From positions 124,001-188,000 of the forward strand of contig NZ_LR027856.1 of assembly GCF_900607235.1 (NCBI RefSeq): 64,000 bases of DNA, in the 5' to 3' direction. Shown here piece after piece: positions 17,231 through 26,328 of this stretch. Position 1 is the first letter of the stretch. Every line of letters begins with the position of its first letter. This DNA is from Olivibacter jilunii. Lineage in GTDB: Bacteria; Bacteroidota; Bacteroidia; Sphingobacteriales; Sphingobacteriaceae. The position numbers and the translations under genes were made by a program. Under the pieces are notes generated by a model. That model was not told the DNA's origin and made no database searches. It saw nothing but the letters and a program-made list of their open reading frames with translations.

Positions 17231-17625
17231 CCCTCTTGTTTATCAAAATAAAATTTAATGCTTTATTGAGTTGGGCGGTTCGATATCCCGCTCCATTAAA
17301 AGGCACCTTTTCAAGGTACATCAAACCGATGTTTTGGGCCTCTTCTCCATGCGGGGCAACGCCATCCCTGTCGACTATGCCTCGCTATAATCTGCTTTTA
17401 TACAATGTGCACTTTATTTGGTTAATAAAAAATCATGAAGGTAATGAGTGTAATAGATATGTGTACGAAATATAAAAAAGTTATACAAAGCCATATGGAC
17501 GAATTATGACAATTCCAGCATAAAATGCTTAAAAACACTATTTATAGGAGTTGATGGAAAGATGCTTGACATCCTTGCATACAGAAGATTATCGCGTATA
17601 TTTGAGAGTTGTAAGGAATTCGAAA
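17231..17625. other. Gap between terminator A and the Crp/Fnr gene
   Basis: No gene supported. A second T-arm-like string, 'GGCGGTTCGATATCCCGCTCC' without its last base, lies near 17275. One frame reads 'DVLGLFSMRGNAIPVDYASL' before a stop near 17387, suggesting a fragment of an unidentified protein. AT-rich sequence follows up to the regulator. Confidence 0.3.
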
Positions 17626-18207
17626 ATGAGGACAAAACCATTAATAGACTATTTCGAAAATCTCCTTCCTTTAAATGAAGAAGAGAAGTCTATCGTGGAA
17701 GAAGCTTTTAAGGAGCGAAGCGTTAAACGAAGGCATTTTATCCTTCAAAAAGGCGATATATGTAAGCATCATACGTTCGTAGTTGAGGGCTGTTTCAGAA
17801 TGTACATGGTTGACGAAAAAGGGAAGGAATACAATTTGCAATTTGCTATTGAGAATTGGTGGATTACGGATATTGGCAGCTTCTATTCGGAAGAGCCAAG
17901 TAAACTATACATAGAAGCCTTGGAGAATTCGACCGTCCTTCAATTAGGAAAGGAGGACCAGATCAAACTCTTTGATGATAATATAAAATTTAACCGAATT
18001 TTCAGAGTCCTGACAGAAAATGCGCTGATAAGTGCTCATCGGAGAATCCTACAAAATATTAGTTCCACCGCGGAGGAGCGTTACCTCGACTTTTTAAAAA
18101 TGTCTCCCCATTTTTTTAATCGTATCTCTAACGTTCAAATTGCCTCCTATCTAGGTGTAACGCCGGAGTTCCTTAGTACCATCCGAAATAAGATTGTCAA
18201 ATCTTAA
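17626..18207 (+). CDS. Crp/Fnr family transcriptional regulator
   Basis: 193 residues from ATG 17626 ('MRTKPLIDYFENLLPLNEEE'); a longer TTG-initiated frame from 17551 is unlikely. The beta-roll sensor contains 'GCFRMYMVDEKGKEYNLQFA' and the C-terminal HTH 'QIASYLGVTPEFLSTIRNKI'. It belongs to the same Bacteroidota subgroup as the regulator at 15089 ('IENWW' motif shared) but is clearly a different protein. It lies 94 bp before the NmrA gene and probably controls it. Confidence 0.88.
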   Translation: MRTKPLIDYFENLLPLNEEEKSIVEEAFKERSVKRRHFILQKGDICKHHTFVVEGCFRMYMVDEKGKEYNLQFAIENWWITDIGSFYSEEPSKLYIEALENSTVLQLGKEDQIKLFDDNIKFNRIFRVLTENALISAHRRILQNISSTAEERYLDFLKMSPHFFNRISNVQIASYLGVTPEFLSTIRNKIVKS

Positions 18208-18301
18208 TCTACCTTAAGGCTCTTTCTTAAACTACCTTATAGGTGAATGCAGTTCATCTCCCTCATCTTTGTAGCATAGTTAATCTTTAAAAACATTCAA
18301 G

Positions 18302-19183
18302 ATGGAAAAGAAAATAATTGCCGTCGTTGGTGCGACTGGTCTACAAGGAAAAGGAGTCGTAAATGCATTAATTAAGGAGGGTTCTTTCAAAGTTAGAGCA
18401 ATTACCCGAAACCCGGATAAATATCAAGGTAAGGCTGATGACGTGGTACAAGGTGATTTAATGGACCGTGAATCATTAACTCATGCCTTCCAAAATACTC
18501 ACGGGGTATTTGTGGTTACTAACTTTTGGGAAGGAGCCGATGAATTGGCACAAGGAAACACGGCTATTGAGGCTGCAAAAAATGCTAATGTGAATCACTT
18601 CGTTTGGTCAACGTTACCAAACGTTGAAAAAATCAGTAACGGTCAGTTTTATGTTCCTCAATTTACAGGAAAAGCAAAAGTTGATGAATTAGTAAAAAAT
18701 GCAGGATTTGCAAATTATACATTCGTTCAGCCACCCTTTTACTTTCAAAACTTCAAAGGTCACACAGCACCACAGCGGCAACAAGACGGCTCTATTGGGT
18801 GGACCTTACCCATCGACCCAACTAAGAAAGTAATTCACATGGCAGATATTAGCGACTTGGGAAAAGTAGTTGCAGGAGCGTTTTTAAATCCCAAAAAAGT
18901 AGGGAATGGCAGTTATTTGCCATTAGCGGCCGAATTAAATAGCTTCAATGATGTTTTGGAAGCTTTTAAAGCTAATGGAAAAGAATACACCTTCAATCAA
19001 GTTCCTGCTCAGGTGTTTTCCAGCTTCTTTGAGGGAGCAGAAGGAGTGGCGCAGCTGTTAGCCTATTTTGAGTCTTACACCTATATGGGGCCAGATACGG
19101 ACGCCTCAATTCAAATGGCTAAAGAAATTTCAACGGAGCCGTTTACGACACTTCATGAATGGATTAAATTAAACGCGTTTTAA
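18302..19183 (+). CDS. NmrA-like NAD(P)-binding protein
   Basis: 293 residues with an N-terminal Rossmann motif ('IAVVGATGLQGKGVVNALIK', G-x-x-G-x-x-G). Further family features are 'RAITRNPDKY' (NADP preference), 'GVFVVTNFWEG' and the C-terminal 'EPFTTLHEWI'. It belongs to the atypical SDR group with NmrA and HSCARG, which act as redox sensors or quinone/isoflavone reductases. A TCATCTTTG string at 18263 may be the -7 box. Forms a cassette with the upstream Crp/Fnr gene between the two att-like repeats. Confidence 0.9.
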   Translation: MEKKIIAVVGATGLQGKGVVNALIKEGSFKVRAITRNPDKYQGKADDVVQGDLMDRESLTHAFQNTHGVFVVTNFWEGADELAQGNTAIEAAKNANVNHFVWSTLPNVEKISNGQFYVPQFTGKAKVDELVKNAGFANYTFVQPPFYFQNFKGHTAPQRQQDGSIGWTLPIDPTKKVIHMADISDLGKVVAGAFLNPKKVGNGSYLPLAAELNSFNDVLEAFKANGKEYTFNQVPAQVFSSFFEGAEGVAQLLAYFESYTYMGPDTDASIQMAKEISTEPFTTLHEWIKLNAF

Positions 19184-19184
19184 A

Positions 19185-19271
19185 ATGAAAAGATTATTTT
19201 TCTTTCTACTGCTTGTATATTTGACCGTTAATATTTCATTCTGCGCGGAGTTTGACGTCTTGCCACAATAG
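19185..19271 (+). pseudogene. Truncated N-terminus of a secreted protein
   Basis: ATG one base after the NmrA stop codon starts a 28-residue peptide with a Lys-Arg head and a Phe/Leu-rich core ('FFFLLLVYLTVNISFCAEF'), a good signal peptide, followed by a stop. Probably the beginning of an exported protein whose remainder was lost when the att-like repeat copy B was joined about 100 bp downstream. Confidence 0.4.
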
Positions 19272-19366
19272 CAATTGCAGCTAAAACGTATCTCAAACCA
19301 GTGAGTGATTCGGTGAATTAGGAAAAAGGAAGTTTGTAAATTCTGATAAATAGATTAATAGTAAGT

Positions 19367-19432
19367 AGGTTCGATTCCCCTACGGGCTACAAGGGAAAGA
19401 TTCAAAACGAATCTTTCCCTTTTTTGTTGTTT
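19367..19432 (+). repeat. tRNA-3'-end-like sequence plus terminator, copy B (att-like)
   Basis: The cleaner of the two copies: AGGTTCGATTCCCCTACGGG then CTACAA resembles T-loop, T-stem and acceptor 3' strand of a tRNA. Its last 46 bases equal 17185-17230. The upstream 40 bases do not fold into the rest of a tRNA. Confidence 0.6.
19393..19428 (+). terminator. Intrinsic terminator within repeat copy B
   Basis: Same perfect 11-bp stem (GGGAAAGATTC/GAATCTTTCCC), AAAAC loop and T-run as copy A. Here it can terminate transcripts coming from the NmrA cassette. Confidence 0.8.
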
Positions 19433-19625
19433 CTTCTAATTGAAAGAATTAAAAGGTGTTTGTTTTTAAAGGTAATAGAACGCCATATTTTCATTATGAT
19501 GAATGGTTGTCCGAAAAGATCCTCGGCGTATGGGCGAGATGAGGCAAGTTGTAGCTCGCGCCTAATATTGGTTAACCAAGAATTGAATTTAATTTATATT
19601 TTTATAGCTTTATAGACAAACACAT

Positions 19626-20501
19626 ATGGCATCAGGTTTTTTTGCGATTTTAGATGATATAGCTTCATTGATGGACGATGTTGCGGTAACCAGTAAAATA
19701 GCAACGCGTAAAACAGCCGGTATATTGGGCGACGATTTAGCAGTCAATGCCGAAAAAGCGACGGGCTTTCTTTCAACACGTGAATTACCGGTGCTGTGGG
19801 CTATTACGAAAGGTTCTTTGATCAACAAGCTCATTATTGTTCCAATTGCATTGACCTTAAATGTGTTTTTTCCCATTGCGATAAAAGTATTCCTGGTGTT
19901 GGGCGGCATTTATTTAGCATTTGAAGGTGCTGAAAAAATAGTTGAGTACTTTTTTCATCGAAAGAAGCCGGGACATGAGGTAATTGAGGAACGTGAAGAA
20001 AAAAATGGAGATGTTGAAAAAGCAAAAATTAAATCCGCCATCACTACCGATTTCATTCTTTCAATAGAGATTGTAATTATAGCATTAGGTGCTGTTTTAG
20101 ATAGAAGTCTAACCATCCAAATTTTAACCGTTTCGGTTGTAGCTCTTTTGGCAACCATAGGAGTTTATGGCATCGTTGCGCTCATTGTTAGGATGGATGA
20201 CACGGGGTACAGGTTAATCAAGTATTCCAATGATAAGGGATTATGGTCGACGCTTGGGCACTTATTGGTTAAGTCGCTCCCCTTGGTTATCAAGTTCTTG
20301 AGTGTGATTGGTACAATCGCCCTTATATTGGTTTCAGGTGGTATCTTTGTTCACAATATTGAATATTTGCACCATATTTTGCCGAACATACCATCCATTC
20401 TCAAAGAATTTGTAATTGGGTTAGCAGTAGGCTTAATCGCAGTGGGAATTTTTACGGTCGCTAAAAGGATGTTTTCTTCCGGAACAGCCACCAATCACTG
20501 A
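19626..20501 (+). CDS. DUF808 family membrane protein (YedI-like)
   Basis: 291 residues. The start 'MASGFFAILDDIASLMDDVA' is characteristic of the DUF808/YedI family, and 'TRKTAGILGDDLAVNAEKA' follows. Hydrophobic segments at about 65-90, 135-155, 160-185, 215-240 and 260-280 make it an inner-membrane protein. Function in bacteria is unknown. First intact gene right of the att-like repeat B; it has no obvious partner. Confidence 0.9.
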   Translation: MASGFFAILDDIASLMDDVAVTSKIATRKTAGILGDDLAVNAEKATGFLSTRELPVLWAITKGSLINKLIIVPIALTLNVFFPIAIKVFLVLGGIYLAFEGAEKIVEYFFHRKKPGHEVIEEREEKNGDVEKAKIKSAITTDFILSIEIVIIALGAVLDRSLTIQILTVSVVALLATIGVYGIVALIVRMDDTGYRLIKYSNDKGLWSTLGHLLVKSLPLVIKFLSVIGTIALILVSGGIFVHNIEYLHHILPNIPSILKEFVIGLAVGLIAVGIFTVAKRMFSSGTATNH

Positions 20502-20661
20502 TCCTATACATAAAGCCAATTGGATTGAAGTGGATTCGTTGCATAGCATGTTTTTTTGAATTATATGGCATTTCTTGTTGATAATCAACTAAATATTTAT
20601 ATTTGTCTTGAGGTTGCGTAACAGTTATGCACCTGTTTTTTCACCTTTACCTTCTTAAATT

Positions 20662-21090
20662 ATGATCTCAACAACTAAAACACAGCGTCTTTTCAGGGTG
20701 TTATTAGGATTGCTTTTGTTATTTACAGGTACCGGACACCTCACTTGGTTACATATCCCATTCCGTGCACAAGTACCTTCCTGGCTACCATTAGATCCCG
20801 ATTTAGTCGTCAATTTATCGGGCGCAGTGGAGATTTTGCTTGGTATTGCATTGCTGTTTTGGGTGTCAAAACAAGTGCCGATAGGATGGTTAACCGCTTT
20901 GTTTTTCCTGCTAATTTTTCCGGGGAACCTCCAGCAGTATTTAACCCATGCGGACGCTTTTGGTTTAAACAGTGATTTTTTACGGTTATTACGTCTTTGC
21001 CTACATCCGCTGCTTATTATATGGCCTCTCTGGAGTACCGGTGCTTGGATTGCTCGGAAGCAACACAATACGGCTATACATAATCGGTGA
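20662..21090 (+). CDS. DoxX-like small membrane protein
   Basis: 142 residues with four predicted helices. 'RVLLGLLLLFTGTGHLTWLH' is the DoxX-type first helix with conserved Gly-His, and 'PDLVVNLSGAVEILLGIALL' the second. DoxX-like proteins are inner-membrane proteins linked in some species to oxidoreductases or detoxification, but their role is not established. Single gene. Confidence 0.75.
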   Translation: MISTTKTQRLFRVLLGLLLLFTGTGHLTWLHIPFRAQVPSWLPLDPDLVVNLSGAVEILLGIALLFWVSKQVPIGWLTALFFLLIFPGNLQQYLTHADAFGLNSDFLRLLRLCLHPLLIIWPLWSTGAWIARKQHNTAIHNR

Positions 21091-21128
21091 TCGGCTAAAA
21101 ATATTTTAGTCTAAATAGTTTATTGTCA

Positions 21129-21160
21129 TTTGTTATAGACAGGAAGCTCTGATATATTTG
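21129..21160 (+). promoter_or_regulatory. Bacteroidota-type promoter of the XRE-cupin gene
   Basis: TTTG at 21129-21132 (-33) and TATATTTG at 21153-21160 (-7) are separated by 20 bp, exactly the Bacteroidota arrangement, and lie 36 bp before the ATG. Confidence 0.62.
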
Positions 21161-21196
21161 TAGTCATTACATCATCAAGTATAACAAGCTGTCTAA

Positions 21197-21778
21197 ATGA
21201 AGGACGATATTTTAATACAAATAGGCAATCAAATCAAAGAACGACGTAAGAATAAAGGAATTACCGTTCAGGAACTAGCTGACAGAGCTTCGGTAAGTAA
21301 AGGACTGATATCGCAAATAGAAAATAACCGCGTCATCCCTTCCTTGATGGTGTTGATTGAAATCATCAAATCTTTGGATGTTGATTTGAACATTTTTTTT
21401 AAGGATATCGGTGTCAACAAAAACAATAAGACAATTCTGATAAAGAAAAAGGACGAGTATAGCCATTTTGAAAAAGAGGAAGCGATCGGGTTTCACTATC
21501 ACCGAATTTTCACCAGAAATATTAAAAACTCAACGGTTGATATTGTTTTACTGGAACTAGAGCCCAATGCTTCAAGACCAATGGTAGAAACACTGGCTTT
21601 TGAATATAAGTATATCTTATCCGGCGAAATCGAATATAAATTCGAACAGGAAAGTGTCCTTTTGAGTGCAGGAGATTCGCTATTATTCGACGGTAGGATT
21701 CCTCATACCCCCAAAAACATCGGATCTTATAAGGCGGTTATGCTGGTGGTTTATTTTTTCGAAGAAGATATGGCGTAA
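21197..21778 (+). CDS. XRE family regulator with C-terminal cupin
   Basis: 193 residues. N-terminal HTH ('NKGITVQELADRASVSKGLI', 'SQIENNRVIPSLMVLIEII') and a C-terminal double-stranded beta helix at about 105-190 ('YILSGEIEYKFEQESVLLSA', 'GDSLLFDGRIPHTPKN'). This architecture is typical of PuuR/SutR-like small-molecule-responsive regulators. The adjacent target is not evident: neighbours are DoxX-like and GlxA-type genes. Its 3' end overlaps an antisense gene fragment. Confidence 0.9.
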   Translation: MKDDILIQIGNQIKERRKNKGITVQELADRASVSKGLISQIENNRVIPSLMVLIEIIKSLDVDLNIFFKDIGVNKNNKTILIKKKDEYSHFEKEEAIGFHYHRIFTRNIKNSTVDIVLLELEPNASRPMVETLAFEYKYILSGEIEYKFEQESVLLSAGDSLLFDGRIPHTPKNIGSYKAVMLVVYFFEEDMA

Positions 21779-21898
21779 CGAGGAGGATTTTTCTTCAGTT
21801 TCCTCTTTTCCTAGTCGTACGATTTCTCCTTTTACCAGTGTAATCGGGTTTGAGTAGGGTGTTTTATAGGGTTTCAGCGTTTTATATTTCTTCTCCAT
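21683..21898 (-). pseudogene. Truncated SH3-like-domain protein
   Basis: The first 35 residues ('LKPYKTPYSNPITLVKGEIV', 'RLGKEETE') look like the beginning of small variant-SH3 proteins ('Y-K-T-P-Y-x-N-P-I-x-x-x-K-G'). The frame then runs antisense into the end of the XRE gene and loses resemblance. Probably a gene cut at its 3' half. Fragmentary; may be coincidence. Confidence 0.35.
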
Positions 21899-21946
21899 TC
21901 TACTTAATCGCTGGTGACGCTATTGCTTCTAGCGAACGTTGGTTCG

Positions 21947-22933
21947 TTAAGAAAGAACAATAGATTCCTTGTTATATTTATTACGGTATTCAATCGGAGA
22001 CAAACCGGTGATTTTTTTAAAGGTCGAACGGAAAGCTTTTGTGTCGGAATAACCAATTTCGTACATCAACTCACTTACCGTTTTTCTACTTGTTTCCAAT
22101 TCTTTTTTTGCAGCTTCCATTTTTACCCGCTGTATATATTCTGTTACTGTATTGCTGGTTGCTTTCTTAAACCGTCTTTCCAAGCTTCTACGTCCGAGAG
22201 CAAGCATGTCTGCCAGTTGATCAACAGTTATTTTTTCCTGGAAATTTTTTTCAATAAACTCCTGGGCTTTAATAATCAGATCGTCTTCATGTTCCTTCTG
22301 CCCTTTAAACATAATGAAAGGTGATTGACTATATCGATCAATGTCGATCATAAACGTTTTGGCAATCAGTACAGCAATTTCTCTTCCAGCATGTTTCTCT
22401 ACTAAATATAAGAGTAGGTTAGTATAAGAATAAGCGCCACCGCTTGTATAGATTCCACGATCTTCGGTCATAATTTTATCGTCAACGAGCCTTGCGTTCG
22501 GATATTGCTGTCTAAACTGGTTGGCAAATCGCCAATGTGTTGCGCATTGTTTGCCGTCTAATAGACCCGTTGCGGCCAAAAAGAAAGCGCCGACGCAAAA
22601 ACTAGCTAATTCGGCACCTTGCATGTACTGTTTGACAACCCAGGGAATAAAGGCCGCATTAAGCTTGAGCGCATTTTCCAGATCACCCAGCATAGCGGGA
22701 ATAATGATCAGGTCTGTTTTGCTTACCTCTCCTATAAGATGATCCGGTTTAATCGTATACACACCGTTTCGTTGGCTGGCATTCGGGTTAATCCCAACCA
22801 GTTTAATGTCGAAAAGAGGGGGTCTACCAACTCGAACAAAGCATTCGTTTACTTCTGAGAAAATCTGGTGCGTGCCTTCAATGTTAGTGATACTGGTGTG
22901 TCCTTCGGGAATCAGGATCGATATGTGTTTCAT
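21947..22933 (-). CDS. GlxA-type AraC regulator with DJ-1/PfpI domain
   Basis: 328 residues: an N-terminal class-I glutamine-amidotransferase-like domain (1-180; nucleophile-elbow-like 'ELASFCVGAFFLAATGLLDG') and a C-terminal AraC HTH ('VDQLADMLALGRRSLERRFK', 'VSELMYEIGYSDTKAFRSTF'). These regulators respond to small amines or amides in some bacteria. Its target is unclear; the upstream 378-bp gap is followed by a DinB gene on the other strand, which may share control. Confidence 0.92.
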   Translation of the reverse strand: MKHISILIPEGHTSITNIEGTHQIFSEVNECFVRVGRPPLFDIKLVGINPNASQRNGVYTIKPDHLIGEVSKTDLIIIPAMLGDLENALKLNAAFIPWVVKQYMQGAELASFCVGAFFLAATGLLDGKQCATHWRFANQFRQQYPNARLVDDKIMTEDRGIYTSGGAYSYTNLLLYLVEKHAGREIAVLIAKTFMIDIDRYSQSPFIMFKGQKEHEDDLIIKAQEFIEKNFQEKITVDQLADMLALGRRSLERRFKKATSNTVTEYIQRVKMEAAKKELETSRKTVSELMYEIGYSDTKAFRSTFKKITGLSPIEYRNKYNKESIVLS

Positions 22934-23311
22934 GACCTAAGATTGTTTGTTTTCTAATTGGTTTTTGCTTAATAACGCAAATATAAACGGTAATATTGTC
23001 GCAATCAACCACTTTGTGTTATTTTGTGCAATATGCTTATTCGTCTATTCCACACCCTGATTTTGTCGTTTTTCACCTCCGTTATTTAATGAATTCTGCA
23101 TAACTTTGACTTATTAAAGTGTTATTTCGGCGGTCAAACGCGAGGTGGAAATTATTTATTCTGTTTTGATCTGAAGTAACGCTCAGATGCCAAATTAAAA
23201 ACCATACAATATACTTATAAATCTGAGTCAACGCTCAGCGGAGAAGAATAGATAGCACCTATTTACCGATAGTAGGTAGGGAAGTTTAAACACATAAAAC
23301 AAATTACTCCA
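22934..23311. other. Divergent intergenic region with a short direct repeat
   Basis: No gene. 'ATCTGAAGTAACGCTCAG' (23169-23186) and 'ATCTGAGTCAACGCTCAG' (23221-23238) are near-identical 18-mers with starts 52 bp apart, about five helical turns. They could be tandem regulator sites ahead of the DinB gene. Confidence 0.35.
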
Positions 23312-23914
23312 ATGAAAAAATCAATTATTTTGATCGCCTTTTTACTGTTTGTCTTAGAGGCGGCAAAAGCAACGGATAACGCGAAAGATTCGTTGCTGAC
23401 TGTTTTTAAACAGTCGGAAACTCGCTTGTTTAATGACGTCGCCGGGTTAAGCGAACAACAAGTAAACTTCAAAGCAGATACCGCTAGCTGGTCTATAGGG
23501 CAATGCCTTGAACACATTACCAAAACAGAACATATGCTTTTAGGTATGGTGCAGGATTTGATGAAGCAGCCGGCCAATCCTGAAAAACGTACAGCATTAA
23601 AGGGCACGGATAGTGATGTGATTGGTATGATGCAGAATAGAACGCAGAAATTTAAAGCACCTGAACCTTTACAGCCCGACAAACAATCCTATCAATTGAC
23701 CAAAGTGTTGGACGATTTCAAGAAACAACGTGCAATTACATTAGACTTTATTAAGAATACGCCACTTGACGACTTACGAAATCACCTAACCATTACACCC
23801 GCCAAAGAATACGCCGATGCATACCGGATGCTTTTGTATATAGCGGGGCATAGTTTAAGACACACTGAACAGATAGAAGAAGTGAAGGGCGCAAGCACCT
23901 TTCCAAAAAAGTAA
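23312..23914 (+). CDS. Exported DinB family protein
   Basis: 200 residues with a signal peptide (about 1-20, 'IILIAFLLFVLEAAKA'). Four-helix DinB fold with the metal-ligand His in 'SIGQCLEHITKTEHML' and the C-terminal pair in 'YIAGHSLRHTEQIEEVKG' (H-x-x-x-H). DinB_2 proteins are putative metal-dependent thiol transferases or hydrolases. Periplasmic location is unusual for the superfamily but common in Bacteroidota. Single gene. Confidence 0.87.
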   Translation: MKKSIILIAFLLFVLEAAKATDNAKDSLLTVFKQSETRLFNDVAGLSEQQVNFKADTASWSIGQCLEHITKTEHMLLGMVQDLMKQPANPEKRTALKGTDSDVIGMMQNRTQKFKAPEPLQPDKQSYQLTKVLDDFKKQRAITLDFIKNTPLDDLRNHLTITPAKEYADAYRMLLYIAGHSLRHTEQIEEVKGASTFPKK

Positions 23915-23924
23915 TATATGAAGG

Positions 23925-23971
23925 GAGGGTGTCTTCTATGTTCGTATATGTAACAATTCTCAGACACCCTC
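23925..23971. terminator. Stem-loop between convergent genes
   Basis: GAGGGTGTCT (23925-23934) and AGACACCCTC (23962-23971) form a perfect 10-bp stem with a 27-nt loop, exactly between the convergent DinB and Gfo/Idh/MocA genes. It lacks a clear T-run, so a termination role is only suggested by position. Confidence 0.4.
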
Positions 23972-23980
23972 TACATAAAT

Positions 23981-25414
23981 TTACACTTTGTAATAATCCT
24001 CCCAGCCTTTTCTTGGCGGCGGCCCTACAAGTAGCTCGTTCGCGGTTTTGTTATTGGTTATCACCTTTTTGTCACGATCAAACAATAATTTCGTGTTTAG
24101 CTGTTGTGCTAATACACCTAAACAAAGTACTTGACTTAGTGGGCCCGCAATATGGAATGGCGAACGAGTTTGTTCTTCCCCTTTACAGGCCAGTAAAAAG
24201 TTCTTGAAATGGTTTGACGGGCTGATGGGGACTTCCGGTAATTTTGACGCCATTTCTTTCGCTTTTTCTTCCGGAATAATGGATAAGGTGCTCCCGTGCG
24301 AACCTCCCTTAAAGGTCAGTTCCTTACTATAGATAATTTTACCGGGATTAAGCTTGGCGGGTTCGATTTTTCCTGTACTTGGCGGTGGGATATTCGGATC
24401 CAATCCCGAAACACCGTATCCCTCCGGAATGGGAGGTAAATTGTTTACACCATCGTACCAAGTAATCTCTAGCGCAGGCATTTTCTTCCGCTTCGGAAAT
24501 TTGAAAGATAGTGTTGATGCTTGCGGAAAAAAGAAATCATTATGGCCTTCGAGTTTAATGGCGTTTACTTCTTCAGGTAGCCCTAGGTTTAGAAACTGGT
24601 GCGCTGTATCCAGAATGTGTGCCCCCCAGTCCCCCAGCGCTCCAAGGCCAAAATCATACCAGCAACGCCACTGTCCATTTACATAATCATGATTGTAGTT
24701 GTGAAAAGGTCTAGTGGTAAGCCATTTATCCCAGTCTAGCGTTTCCGGAATAGGTTCGGCAGACGGCAGTGCACTGATATTCGTGTCCCAGCCATGCCAA
24801 CGGCGCGGAGAATTCATATGCGCTGTGATTGCCGTTACATCTTTTATAATACCGGCTTCAACCCAAGCCTTAAACTGGAAATAGTTTGCTTCAGAATGGC
24901 CTTGGTTGCCCATTTGTGTTACTACTTTAGGGTATTTATCCGCAGCTTTCATCAGTAACTCGCATTCATTGAATGTTCTTGCCATTGGCTTTTCTACGTA
25001 TACATGAATACCGCGAGCCATCGCCTCCATGCATATTGGGAAATGCGAAAAATCGGGTACGCCCACGGAAACCGCTTCAATTTGGCCTCCCATTTTATCG
25101 AACATTTCACGGAAGTCCTTAAAGCGCGGCACGTCCGGAAATTGTTGTAAGGTTTTTAGCGTATGGGGAGCGCCCATATCAACGTCGCATAGTGCAACCA
25201 TGTTTGCTAAACCGGTGCTATAAAGTGCTTGAATGATCTCGCCACCCCGATTGCCTATGCCGCAACAGGCTAGATTTACCCTTTCGCTCGCCTTGGCGCG
25301 TTTTATTGGGGCGAAAGAATTGGCGTGTAAGATAGTAGGCGCAACGGCAGCGGCGGCAGATAACATCATTGCCTTCCTGAGAAATAACCTTCTTGAAACG
25401 TCTTTTGAATTCAT
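23981..25414 (-). CDS. Gfo/Idh/MocA family oxidoreductase, Tat-exported
   Basis: 477 residues. The N-terminal Tat signal has 'SRRLFLRKA' and a hydrophobic stretch. The dinucleotide-binding domain begins 'VNLACCGIGNRGGEIIQALY', followed by 'HVYVEKPMARTFNECELLM' (E-K-P motif) and a long C-terminal Bacteroidota-type domain. Such exported family members act on sugars or glycosides in the periplasm with tightly bound NAD(P). No sugar-utilisation genes adjoin it, so the substrate is open. Confidence 0.92.
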   Translation of the reverse strand: MNSKDVSRRLFLRKAMMLSAAAAVAPTILHANSFAPIKRAKASERVNLACCGIGNRGGEIIQALYSTGLANMVALCDVDMGAPHTLKTLQQFPDVPRFKDFREMFDKMGGQIEAVSVGVPDFSHFPICMEAMARGIHVYVEKPMARTFNECELLMKAADKYPKVVTQMGNQGHSEANYFQFKAWVEAGIIKDVTAITAHMNSPRRWHGWDTNISALPSAEPIPETLDWDKWLTTRPFHNYNHDYVNGQWRCWYDFGLGALGDWGAHILDTAHQFLNLGLPEEVNAIKLEGHNDFFFPQASTLSFKFPKRKKMPALEITWYDGVNNLPPIPEGYGVSGLDPNIPPPSTGKIEPAKLNPGKIIYSKELTFKGGSHGSTLSIIPEEKAKEMASKLPEVPISPSNHFKNFLLACKGEEQTRSPFHIAGPLSQVLCLGVLAQQLNTKLLFDRDKKVITNNKTANELLVGPPPRKGWEDYYKV

Positions 25415-25655
25415 GTTTTTTAATCGGTTAGACCTTCCTGTGCGTTTAATAACAAATACACATAAAAGGTTCTGTACTCTATTTTTATTGTATTAGTTTA
25501 TCAGTAAGCTGATACCATTTAGTGTCAACCAGGTATCAATGCGAATTCGATTCGAAAGATAAGCTTTTGTGAGACAAATGTGAAAAGCTAAAATGTAACC
25601 TTTATGTTATGTGAATTTCGTAGACATACGGCTTAAAGGAGACATGCGAGGGATT

Positions 25656-26117
25656 TTATTTCAGTGCCTCAAAACTATCCTTAACCATATTCCAAAACTC
25701 GTCCAGCGCGATGATTCTCGGTTTAAAAAATGAAATCAAGGTTGGCCAATCTGCTTGGTTAAATACGCTCACAGGATCAATTTGGCAGTATATTCTGCTT
25801 ATGATTTTTCCGTGCTCGTCTTCCGTATGCAATTTCCAGGACCAAGTTTCATTCAAGTATCCTTCCAGTATCTTTTTGAATTCCTTAAACTGCTCAAAGA
25901 ACAGTTCCTGTATTCCTATATCCGGATGGTTGATTTCAATAGCGATATAGGCTTCTTTTTTGCCAGCATCCATTTTAAAATATAGATGCTTAAAACCCGT
26001 TTTGTAGTTGATCCAATTTATCTTCATTCCTTCCGACGAGGGTACGGAAGCCATGTATTGCCCAAAGGTGGTCCAAAAAGACTGTTTTAATTTAGAGGCT
26101 TCTTCTTTAGAATACAA
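25656..26117 (-). CDS. DUF4268 domain protein
   Basis: 153 residues. 'KLKQSFWTTFGQYMASVPSS' and 'INWINYKTGFKHLYFKMDAG' then 'AYIAIEINHPDIGIQELFFE' are the DUF4268 pattern, seen alone or at the end of restriction-like proteins. Cytosolic, no signal peptide. Function unknown; no restriction-modification genes are nearby. Confidence 0.82.
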   Translation of the reverse strand: MYSKEEASKLKQSFWTTFGQYMASVPSSEGMKINWINYKTGFKHLYFKMDAGKKEAYIAIEINHPDIGIQELFFEQFKEFKKILEGYLNETWSWKLHTEDEHGKIISRIYCQIDPVSVFNQADWPTLISFFKPRIIALDEFWNMVKDSFEALK

Positions 26118-26328
26118 AATGTCAAAATTAAACCTTTACTGTTGATTGCAAAAATACGTTTTCCATTGGTTATTAGGAACTAACTATCGGACTATTTGAC
26201 AGCTTGCTTCTGTTTTTCCTTGCTATCACAAAAACCGGACTTGCAGTATATGCCATGAAATCCGTATCTTCCCAAGCGTTTCGAGCAAATGCAAAGCGAT
26301 GAATCCATCGGAATAAAGACTAAACAAC

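Noticed and set aside
17160-19432. Intact tRNA genes at the two att-like sites
   Set aside because: Only T-loop and 3' end-like sequence are present; no matching D-arm, anticodon arm or 5' acceptor strand is found upstream of either copy.
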